Origin: JBBCJT01 sp037190665
GTDB taxonomy: Bacteria > Pseudomonadota > Alphaproteobacteria > Acetobacterales > Acetobacteraceae
Reading direction: 5' to 3'
Assembly (NCBI GenBank): GCA_037190665.1
Contig: JBBCJT010000188.1
Location: 1 to 19,039, forward strand
DNA length: 19,039 nt
Made by a program: the position numbers and the translations under genes. The notes under the pieces were generated by a model that made no database searches, was not told where the DNA came from, and saw only the letters and a program-made list of their open reading frames with translations. This document shows, one piece after another, positions 1 to 6,191 of this stretch (position 1 is the stretch's first letter; every line of letters starts with the position of its first letter).

Positions 1-1
1 C

Positions 2-529
2 CCGGCCTCCTCCGGCACGGCTTATGTGATGATCGCGACGCTGGTGCAGCTCATGGGCGAGGAGCAGGCGTTCGACTTCCTCAAGCGCCTGCACCCGAAC
101 ATCAACCAGTACACCCGCTCCGGCACCGCGCCGATCAAGGCGGTGGCGCGCGGCGAGACGACGGCCTCGATCTCCTTCATGCACGATGCGGTGACCGAGG
201 CGCAGGCCGGCTTCCCCGTGCGCGCGAACGCGCCCTGCGAGGGTACCGGCTACGAGATCGGCTCGCTGTCGATCGTGCGCGGCGCGCGCAACCTGACGCA
301 GGCGCGGCGCTTCGCGGACTGGGCGCTGACGGCGGAAGCGCAGGCGCTGGGTGCGGTGACCAAGCAGTTCCAGACGCCGTCCAACCGCAGCGCCCCGCTG
401 CCGGAAGGCGCGCCGCGCATGGATCAGGTGAAGCTCATCGACTACGACTTCGCCCGCTACGGCGCGTCCGCCGAGCGCCGGCGGCTGATCTCGCGGTGGG
501 AGCGCGAGATCTCCAACCTGCCGCGCTGA
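2..529 (+). CDS. ABC transporter substrate-binding protein, C-terminal part (5' end outside window)
   Basis: The reading frame is open from the first bases and ends at a stop at 527-529, so only about 175 C-terminal residues are present. The first residues read PASSGTAY, matching the conserved NPASSGTAY-type segment of family 1 extracellular solute-binding proteins of the ferric/AfuA-like and related groups. Further family-like stretches are APCEGTGYEIG and TPEAQALG-like (TAEAQALGAVTKQFQ). In the family this is the periplasmic ligand-binding component that delivers substrate to an inner-membrane permease; the N-terminal signal peptide would lie outside the window. The GTG/ATG codons at 26-31 are internal, not starts. 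No permease or ATPase follows directly, since the next gene is convergent. The ferric-type permease at 6192 could be a partner, but that is speculation. The substrate is not deducible; iron, phosphonate and polyamine relatives all share these motifs. Confidence 0.85.
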   Translation, partial: PASSGTAYVMIATLVQLMGEEQAFDFLKRLHPNINQYTRSGTAPIKAVARGETTASISFMHDAVTEAQAGFPVRANAPCEGTGYEIGSLSIVRGARNLTQARRFADWALTAEAQALGAVTKQFQTPSNRSAPLPEGAPRMDQVKLIDYDFARYGASAERRRLISRWEREISNLPR

Positions 530-648
530 TCGCCTACGGCTCTTTGTACGCCCTCAGACGCCGGGCGCGGCCTCCGGCCGCTTGGCTCGCGGCATAAGCC
601 GCGGGCCGCAGTCGCGGCCTCGGATCGGCGGGGCCGATCCGCAACATC

Positions 649-673
649 CCCTCTCCCGCCTGGCGGGAGAGGG
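649..673. repeat. Perfect palindrome, REP-like intergenic element, copy 1
   Basis: Arms CCCTCTCCCGCC and GGCGGGAGAGGG are exact reverse complements around a single T. A second smaller hairpin follows at 679-694 (CCCGCGC, TT, GCGCGGG), then GGAGGGTGAGGG. This is the type of palindromic intergenic repeat, widespread in alphaproteobacteria, that often generates spurious LTPALSR-type translations. It lies just past the stop of the substrate-binding protein gene and may act as a stem-loop that stabilises or ends transcripts, although there is no T-tract. Confidence 0.8.
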
Positions 674-757
674 AGGGGCCCGCGCTTGCGCGGGAGGGTG
701 AGGGCGATGCCGTGGCGGAACTTCACCATAATCCGGATGGAAGCACCCTCACCCCGG

Positions 758-782
758 CCCTCTCCCGCCTGGCGGGAGAGGG
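758..782. repeat. Perfect palindrome, REP-like intergenic element, copy 2
   Basis: The 25-bp sequence is identical to copy 1 at 649-673. It is preceded by CACCCTCACCCC (745-756), the inverted counterpart of the GGGTGAGGG that follows copy 1, so the two copies form the ends of a larger inverted repeat spanning about 649-782. It sits 24 bp beyond the bdhA stop and so could serve as a stem-loop for the convergent transcripts from both sides. No coding potential is supported in 530-805. Confidence 0.8.
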
Positions 783-805
783 AGGACGCGTGCGACCGCG
801 TGCGC

Positions 806-1591
806 CTACTGCGCGACCCAGCCGCCATCCACCGATAGATGGATGCCGGTCACAGTCGCCGCACCCTCCGAGCACAGATAGACCGCCGCCGCGCCGATAT
901 GCTCCGGCGTGCTGAAGCGGTGCATCGGCTGCTTCTCGCTCAGCATCGCGGCCTCCTCGGTCTCCACGCTGGTGCCGTTGCGCTCCGCCCGCGCCTCGAT
1001 CTGCTTGCGCACCAGCGGCGTCAGCACCCAGCCGGGACAGATCGCGTTCACGGTCACGCCGCTGTTCGCGCACTCGATCGCCGCAGCCTTGGTCAGCCCC
1101 AGCAGCCCGTGCTTGGCCGCGACGTAGGCCGATTTCTGCCCGGAGGCGACGAGGCCGTGGGCGGAGGCCGTGTTGATCACGCGCCCCCACCCCTTCGCCT
1201 TCATCGCCGGCAGCGCCGCATGCATCGCGTAGAACGCGCCGGAGAGGTTGATGGCGATGATCTGGTCCCATTTCTCGATCGGGAAATCCTCGACATTCGC
1301 CGTGAACTGGATGCCGGCGTTGTTCACCAGGATGTCCACGCCGCCGAGCGATGCCGCGGCCGCCTCCACCATCCGCGCGCAGTCCTCGGCCTTGCCGATA
1401 TCGGCGGCGACATAGGCGGCGCGCACGCCGAACTCGCTGGCGAGCCCGGCGCGGATGGCTTCGATCTCCGCCGCGTCACCGAAACCGTTGATCGCGATGT
1501 CCGCACCCTGCGCGGCCAGCGCGCGCGCGATCCCCAGCCCGATGCCGGAGGTCGATCCGGTCACCAGCGCCACCCTGCCCTTGAGGCTCAT
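806..1591 (-). CDS. bdhA: 3-hydroxybutyrate dehydrogenase (short-chain dehydrogenase)
   Basis: This 261-residue classical short-chain dehydrogenase is predicted to interconvert D-3-hydroxybutyrate and acetoacetate with NAD(H) in the cytoplasm, the first oxidative step after polyhydroxybutyrate depolymerisation. The Rossmann motif TGSTSGIG is at residues 11-18 and NNAG at 90-93. The catalytic set is Ser143, Tyr156 and Lys160 (YVAAK). Q-x-x-x-x-x-V-x-D-F-P-type and C-terminal DGGWVAQ segments are characteristic of the 3-hydroxybutyrate dehydrogenase subgroup rather than generic 3-oxoacyl-ACP reductases, and the length is typical. The ATG at 1589-1591 is preceded by a good ribosome site (GGAGAG, about 5 nt away), so the start is well supported. 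The gene diverges from the patatin-like gene at 1785 with a shared 193-bp intergenic region. A REP-like palindrome lies just downstream. Confidence 0.93.
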   Translation of the reverse strand: MSLKGRVALVTGSTSGIGLGIARALAAQGADIAINGFGDAAEIEAIRAGLASEFGVRAAYVAADIGKAEDCARMVEAAAASLGGVDILVNNAGIQFTANVEDFPIEKWDQIIAINLSGAFYAMHAALPAMKAKGWGRVINTASAHGLVASGQKSAYVAAKHGLLGLTKAAAIECANSGVTVNAICPGWVLTPLVRKQIEARAERNGTSVETEEAAMLSEKQPMHRFSTPEHIGAAAVYLCSEGAATVTGIHLSVDGGWVAQ

Positions 1592-1697
1592 GCATCTCTC
1601 CGTCGGCTGATGCCGCTCATCTCGTCAGCCGCCCCCGCCCTGCGCAAGAGGCCGCGTGGCGGCGGGCGGCATGATGGGCGCATTGTAAGGCTGCTCA

Positions 1698-1722
1698 CGC
1701 CGCCGTGCGGCGGGCCGCGGCC
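1698..1722. other. GC-rich inverted repeats in the bdhA/patatin divergent region
   Basis: Two adjacent symmetric elements are visible: CGCCGC-CGT-GCGGCG at 1698-1712 and the self-complementary GGGCCGCGGCCC immediately after it. They lie 60-90 bp upstream of the patatin start and about 110 bp upstream of the bdhA start. They could be an operator, a leader hairpin, or simply a product of the base composition. I see no clear -35/-10 pair in this 193-bp region. Confidence 0.3.
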
Positions 1723-1784
1723 CGCCATGGCAGAAACCGGCGCGATCGGCCTAGGATTCGTGCCGAAGCCGACGGAGCACGACG

Positions 1785-2930
1785 ATGGATGCAGGACCGA
1801 TCCCGCAGGCCGGCTGGAAGCCCGATCGCTGCGACCGCGTGGCGCTGGTGCTGCAGGGCGGCGGGGCTCTCGGGGCGTATCAGGCCGGCGTCTACGCGGC
1901 GCTGCACGAAGCCGGCATCCGGCCGGACTGGGTCTCCGGCGTCTCGATCGGCGCCATCAACAGCGCGCTGATCGCCGGCAACCCGCCGGAACGGCGCGTG
2001 GAGCGGCTGCGCACCTTCTGGACGCGGGTGAGCGATCCCGACATGTGGCCCTTCGCGCCCGACGGAGACGATTTCCGGCGCGCCCGCAACATGCATTCGG
2101 CGCTGACGACGATGCTGTTCGGCCAGCGCGGCTTCTTCCGCCCGAACCCGGTGAACCCCTACCTCGCGCCGCGCGGCGGGCGCTACGCCACCGCCTTCTA
2201 CGACACCGCCCCGCTGCGGGAGACGCTGCTGGAGCTGGTGGATTTCGACCTGATCAACCGCCCGGACCGCTGCCGCTTCGCGGTGGGCGCGGTGAACGTG
2301 CTGACCGGCAATTTCACCTTCTTCGACAACCGCGACGTGGAGATCGGGCCGGACCACATCATGGCCTCCGGCGCGCTGCCACCGGCGCTGCCGGCGGTGA
2401 AGGTGGGGACGGACTATTACTGGGATGGCGGCCTCGTCTCCAACACGCCGCTCCAGCATCTGCTGGACCAGGACGACCCGCTGAACACGCTGGTCTTCCA
2501 GGTGGACCTGTTCTCCGCCCGCGGGCCGATGCCGCGCGACATGGAGGACGTGACGGGGCGGGAGAAGGACATCCGCTACTCCTCCCGCACGCGCTACAAC
2601 ACCGATCTCTACAAGCGTCTGCACGGCTGGAAACTCAGGCTGAAGCAGGCGCTGGAGAAGATTCCGCCGGAGGCGCTGTCGGAGGAGCAGCTTTCGCTGA
2701 AGATGCAGCTCGCGGACCTGCCCGAGATCCTCGTGCTGCAACTGATCTACCAGCAGAAGACCTACGAGAGCCACGCGCGGGACTACGAGTTCAGCGCCGA
2801 ATCGATGCGCGAGCACTGGCAGAGCGGCCATGAGGACACGCGGCGGACGCTGTCGCGCAAACACTGGCTGGTGATGCCGCCCGAGGATGGCGGGCTGATC
2901 GCGCACGACGTCCACCGGCTGGACGACTGA
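1785..2930 (+). CDS. Patatin-like phospholipase/hydrolase
   Basis: This 381-residue protein carries the patatin Ser-Asp dyad. A glycine-rich oxyanion loop GGGALG is at residues 25-30, the nucleophile elbow GVSIG at 52-56 (Ser54), and the D-G-G motif at 214-216 supplies the catalytic Asp. The family hydrolyses acyl esters of phospholipids or other lipids. The C-terminal part (about 240-380) matches the extension seen in bacterial patatin proteins annotated with DUF3734, which I recognise from general layout only. No signal peptide or transmembrane segment is evident, so it is cytoplasmic or peripherally membrane-bound. The ATG at 1785 is preceded by GGAG seven bases upstream. It is divergent from bdhA and 53 bp upstream of pdxA on the same strand. 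Proximity to bdhA suggests a role in PHB granule or storage-lipid turnover (inference); a general phospholipase is equally possible. Confidence 0.88.
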   Translation: MDAGPIPQAGWKPDRCDRVALVLQGGGALGAYQAGVYAALHEAGIRPDWVSGVSIGAINSALIAGNPPERRVERLRTFWTRVSDPDMWPFAPDGDDFRRARNMHSALTTMLFGQRGFFRPNPVNPYLAPRGGRYATAFYDTAPLRETLLELVDFDLINRPDRCRFAVGAVNVLTGNFTFFDNRDVEIGPDHIMASGALPPALPAVKVGTDYYWDGGLVSNTPLQHLLDQDDPLNTLVFQVDLFSARGPMPRDMEDVTGREKDIRYSSRTRYNTDLYKRLHGWKLRLKQALEKIPPEALSEEQLSLKMQLADLPEILVLQLIYQQKTYESHARDYEFSAESMREHWQSGHEDTRRTLSRKHWLVMPPEDGGLIAHDVHRLDD

Positions 2931-2939
2931 TCCGCCGGC

Positions 2940-2958
2940 CCCGCCGTTGCGCGGCGGG
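2940..2958 (+). other. Hairpin in the patatin-pdxA spacer
   Basis: CCCGCCG and CGGCGGG form a perfect 7-bp stem around the loop TTGCG, 10 bp after the patatin stop and 25 bp before the pdxA start. There is no T-tract, so it is not a classical intrinsic terminator. It could be an attenuating or mRNA-stabilising stem between the two genes, or could reflect base composition. Confidence 0.35.
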
Positions 2959-2983
2959 CGGCGGCGGGCGAAGGTCCGCGCCG

Positions 2984-3991
2984 ATGCAGCCGCTCGCACT
3001 CACCATGGGCGAACCCGCCGGGATCGGCGCGGAGATCGCCATCGACGCCTGGCTGGCCCTGCGCGGCAGCGGGCCGCGCTTCGTGCTGCTCGACGACGCC
3101 GACCGCGTCGCCGCGCTGGCGCAACGCCTGGGCCGCCCGGTGGAGGTGCGCCGCGTCGCCTCGATGGCCGAAGGCGCTGCGGTCTTTCCCGCCGCGCTGC
3201 CGGTGCTCCATCGCGCCCTTCCCGTCGCGGTGACGCCGGGCAGGCCCGATCCGGCGAATGCGCAGTCCGTGATCGACGCGATCGCCGAAGCGGTCGCGCT
3301 GGCGCAGTCCGGTGTAGCGGCGGCCGTGGTCACCAACCCGATCCAGAAGGCGGTGCTGACCCGCGCCGGCTTCCCGCATCCCGGCCATACCGAGTTCCTC
3401 GCCGCCCTCGCGGGGCCGGGGGTGAAGCCGGTGATGATGCTCGCCTGCCCCGGGCTGCGCACCGTGCCGGTCACGGTGCACCTGCCGCTGCGGGTGGCGA
3501 TCGACCGGCTCACCACCGAGGCGATCGTGGTCACCGGCCGCATCGTGCACGCGGCCCTGCGCGACGATTTCGGCATCGCCCGCCCGCGCCTCGCGGTCGC
3601 CGGGCTGAACCCGCATGCGGGCGAGAACGGCACGCTGGGCAGCGAGGATGCGGCCATCGCCGCCCCCGCCGTCGCCGCGCTCTGCGCCGAGGGCATCCTC
3701 GCCACCGGCCCGCACCCGACCGACACGCTGTTCACCCCGCACGCGCGCGGAGGCTACGACGTCGCGCTGTGCCTGACGCACGATCACGCGATGATCCCGG
3801 TCAAGACGCTGGACATGGATGGCGGCGTCAACGTCACGCTGGGCCTGCCCTTCGTGCGCACCTCGCCCGATCACGGCACCGCGCTCGACATCGCGGGCAC
3901 CGGCCGCGCGTCCTGCGGCAGCCTGCTCGCGGCGATGCGCATGGCGGGCGAGATGGCGGGCCACCGCGCCGCCCGCGCACAGGCGGCGTAG
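2984..3991 (+). CDS. pdxA: 4-hydroxythreonine-4-phosphate dehydrogenase
   Basis: This 335-residue protein is full length for PdxA, which oxidises 4-phosphohydroxy-L-threonine with NAD(P)+ in the DXP-dependent pyridoxal phosphate pathway; the product condenses with DXP through PdxJ. The N-terminal TMGEPAGIG is diagnostic. The metal ligands fall at His166, His211 (LNPHAGENG) and His266 (THDH), the same positions as in the E. coli enzyme. The substrate-binding pair His135-Thr136 (PGHTEF) and the C-terminal LPFVRTSPDHGTALDIAGTG segment are intact. The start at 2984 gives the expected N-terminus, with a modest AAGG about 9 nt upstream. It probably shares transcription with the upstream patatin-like gene. 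It ends 10 bp before the convergent membrane protein gene. In many genomes pdxA is linked to ksgA and surA; that linkage is absent here. Confidence 0.95.
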   Translation: MQPLALTMGEPAGIGAEIAIDAWLALRGSGPRFVLLDDADRVAALAQRLGRPVEVRRVASMAEGAAVFPAALPVLHRALPVAVTPGRPDPANAQSVIDAIAEAVALAQSGVAAAVVTNPIQKAVLTRAGFPHPGHTEFLAALAGPGVKPVMMLACPGLRTVPVTVHLPLRVAIDRLTTEAIVVTGRIVHAALRDDFGIARPRLAVAGLNPHAGENGTLGSEDAAIAAPAVAALCAEGILATGPHPTDTLFTPHARGGYDVALCLTHDHAMIPVKTLDMDGGVNVTLGLPFVRTSPDHGTALDIAGTGRASCGSLLAAMRMAGEMAGHRAARAQAA

Positions 3992-4001
3992 CGCCCCGGG
4001 A

Positions 4002-5402
4002 TCAGACAGGCATCAGCAGATGCGCCGCCAGCACGGCGGCGCAGGCGATGACCAGCGCGATCAGCGTCAGCGGCCCGTTCCACACCGTCGCGATCGTCCA
4101 GGGGGTCGCCCCGGCCCAGCGCGCCGTGGTGATCGCGCTCGCCGACATCGGCGTGGCGTTCGCCCCCACGCCCCAGCCCAGCATGCAGGCGAAGGCCAGC
4201 ACCGACGGCGCGATCCCCATCGCCTGCGGGTCCGGGATCGCCGCCCCCACCGCGCCGATGATGACGATGGGGTTCAGCCCGAGCTGTCCGGTCAGCAGCA
4301 CCAGCGTCGGGATGGCGAACAGCACCAGCAGCGGCGGCGGCGCGGCGGCGGCCAGCATCTCCGGCGCGCCGAGGCCCGGAAGCGCGGCCGACAGCGCGCC
4401 CGCGAGGAAGCCGCCGCAGCCGAGGACGGTCGCCTCGCCCCGGAAGTTCGGGATGCGCCGCAGGAACAACCCCAGCCGGCGCGGCAACGTGCCGAACGCG
4501 GCGAGCCAGCCGTAGCGCGCCGCCTGCACGACCATCCAGCCGATCCCGACCACCGGCACCGCGGCCGTGACGCCGACGACGAGGCTGGTGCCGAAGGCGT
4601 GGCCGACGATCTCGGCCGCGGCGAACACGAACAGCACCAGCAGGACGATGCGCAGATGGATGCTCCATCGCTCCACCGTCGCCGGCCGCACGCCGCCGCG
4701 CGTGGCGAGCCGCGCGGCCGAGGCGCGGTCCACCGCCCAGCCCGCCGCCAGCATCGTGACCGCCACGCCGAAGGCGAGCGGGATCAGCAGCCCGAACCGC
4801 GCGCCCGGCACGGCGGAGGAGACGACCGCCGTCATGATGTTGAGCGGCGACCAGCAGTTCATCGCCGCGAACCCGCGATAGACGGCGAGCATCATCCGCT
4901 TCAGCCGGATGCGCTGCACTTCCGATGACCCGCCGGCCGAGGCGAGCGTGTTGGCGCGCGCCACCATCGCGCCGAACAGGTCGATCGCGCCGTAGGAGAG
5001 GATGATCGAGTAGACGTGGCCGCCCGCCGTCAGCGCCGCGTAGCGCCGGCCCGGCGGCTGCGCGACCAGATGCCGCCCGCAGCGGCGCACCAGCGGCGAG
5101 CGTTCGGCCGCGTCGCGCAGTACCGACAGCGCCAGGAAGAAGGCGACGTAGGATGCCCCCCTCCGCCAGCTTTCGAGGAAGGTGCCCAGCGGATCGGGCG
5201 CCAGCGCCAGCGCGACCAGTCCCGCCCCGGTCATGCCGGCGAACAGCAGCCGCGCCGCGCGGGAGGCGTTGGGCAGTTCGACGACCAGGAAGACCGCCAG
5301 CGCGATGCCGGCCAGCGTGCCGGCCCAGGCGAGCCCGGCGAACTGATGGACCAGCGTCCCCACCCAGGCGAGGACCAGCAACGGCGCGGAGGGCGGGATC
5401 AC
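4002..5402 (-). CDS. Polytopic membrane protein, putative transporter of unknown substrate
   Basis: The 466-residue protein is strongly hydrophobic, with roughly 11-12 membrane helices. A basic cytoplasmic stretch containing RRIPNFRGE lies in the middle. The second half shows conserved-looking helix-breaking segments, LGLNPIVIIGAVGAAIP and GWGVGANATPMSASAITTAR, which resemble the re-entrant Asn/Ser/Pro-rich loops of ion-transporter-superfamily permeases (anion and dicarboxylate carriers). I cannot assign a family or substrate with certainty. A Cys-Trp-Ser-Pro-Leu-Asn motif near residue 180 may be the matching first-half loop, which would imply two inverted halves. The farthest in-frame start is GTG at 5400-5402, with no clear ribosome site, so the true start could be a little downstream, but the first helix needs almost all of it. 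It is divergent from the flavin reductase gene and convergent with pdxA, and so appears to be a single-gene unit. Confidence 0.6.
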   Translation of the reverse strand: MIPPSAPLLVLAWVGTLVHQFAGLAWAGTLAGIALAVFLVVELPNASRAARLLFAGMTGAGLVALALAPDPLGTFLESWRRGASYVAFFLALSVLRDAAERSPLVRRCGRHLVAQPPGRRYAALTAGGHVYSIILSYGAIDLFGAMVARANTLASAGGSSEVQRIRLKRMMLAVYRGFAAMNCWSPLNIMTAVVSSAVPGARFGLLIPLAFGVAVTMLAAGWAVDRASAARLATRGGVRPATVERWSIHLRIVLLVLFVFAAAEIVGHAFGTSLVVGVTAAVPVVGIGWMVVQAARYGWLAAFGTLPRRLGLFLRRIPNFRGEATVLGCGGFLAGALSAALPGLGAPEMLAAAAPPPLLVLFAIPTLVLLTGQLGLNPIVIIGAVGAAIPDPQAMGIAPSVLAFACMLGWGVGANATPMSASAITTARWAGATPWTIATVWNGPLTLIALVIACAAVLAAHLLMPV

Positions 5403-5496
5403 TGCGCCGGCAATGCTGCCGCAGTGCAGCGCGCCTGCCTAGACACCGGCCCATGAGGCCGCCACGGTCAGGCTTTCCCAGCCCCGCAGAGGCCCC

Positions 5497-6138
5497 ATGC
5501 TCTTCGACTTCGCGACCATGAAGGAACGCGACATCTACAAGCTGCTGGTTTCGACCGTCGTTCCGCGGCCGATCGCCTGGGTGGTCACGCGCGACCTGAA
5601 CGGCACGCTGAACGCCGCCCCCTTCTCCTTCTTCAACGTGCTGTCCTCCGACCCGCCGCTGGTCGCGATCGGCATCGGCGGGCACAGCCCCGGCCACGTG
5701 AAGGACACCGGCGACAATATCCGCCGGCACGGCCAGTTCACCGTCTGCCTCGTCGACGCCGCGCGCGCCGAGGCGATGAACGTCACCGCCGTCGAGTTCG
5801 GCCCGGAGGTGGACGAGATCGCCGAGGCGGGGCTGACCATCGCCCCCTCCACCCGGATCGACGTGCCGCGCATCGCCGAAAGCCCGGTCGCGCTGGAATG
5901 CGAGCGCTTCGCCACGCTCGAGGTCAGCAACCAGCGCGCGCTGGTGCTTGGCCACGTGGTCGCGATGCATATCCGCGACGATTGCGTGCTGGACCCGGCG
6001 CGCGCCTACGTGGACACGCCCAGGCTCGACCTGATCGGCCGCATGCACGGTGCCGGCGGCTACACCTACACGCGGGAGCAGTTCCAGATGGCCCGGATGA
6101 CGCCGGCCCAGTGGGCGGAGCGCAAGGCAGGGGAGTAG
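5497..6138 (+). CDS. Flavin reductase-like, FMN-binding split-barrel protein
   Basis: This 213-residue soluble protein belongs to the flavin reductase-like/DIM6-NtaB family. The signature VSTVVPRPIAWV, followed by NAAPFSFFN and SSDPPLVAIGI, spans about residues 18-60 and corresponds to the FMN phosphate- and isoalloxazine-binding strands of the split barrel. Family members either supply reduced flavin to a partner monooxygenase or act as flavoproteins in their own right. No two-component monooxygenase lies beside it, so the physiological role is open. The C-terminal extension has aromatic residues (GGYTYTREQF) typical of this subgroup. The start follows a weak AGAGG site. It is divergent from the membrane protein gene and is followed after 53 bp by the permease, with a small inverted repeat between them. 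Confidence 0.87.
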   Translation: MLFDFATMKERDIYKLLVSTVVPRPIAWVVTRDLNGTLNAAPFSFFNVLSSDPPLVAIGIGGHSPGHVKDTGDNIRRHGQFTVCLVDAARAEAMNVTAVEFGPEVDEIAEAGLTIAPSTRIDVPRIAESPVALECERFATLEVSNQRALVLGHVVAMHIRDDCVLDPARAYVDTPRLDLIGRMHGAGGYTYTREQFQMARMTPAQWAERKAGE

Positions 6139-6166
6139 CCCCGCCCCCCGCCGCGTGCTAGCGCCT

Positions 6167-6183
6167 CTGCGACGCAGTCGCAG
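6167..6183 (+). other. Small inverted repeat before the permease start
   Basis: CTGCGAC-GCA-GTCGCAG is a perfect 7-bp inverted repeat ending 8 bp before the GTG start at 6192, immediately next to the AGGGGAT ribosome site. Folding in the mRNA would partly occlude that site, so it could modulate translation. It could equally be an operator. Neither is shown. Confidence 0.3.
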
Positions 6184-6191
6184 GGGATAGG

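Noticed and set aside
457..915. Small frames over the palindromes in the first intergenic region
   Set aside because: Translations contain the LTPALSR-type product of REP-like repeats, and there are no ribosome sites; this is a known source of spurious ORFs.
839..2833. Long open frame of about 660 codons on the plus strand
   Set aside because: It overlaps bdhA antisense and the patatin gene in another frame. Its Arg/His/Ala-rich low-complexity translation is typical of shadow frames in GC-rich DNA.
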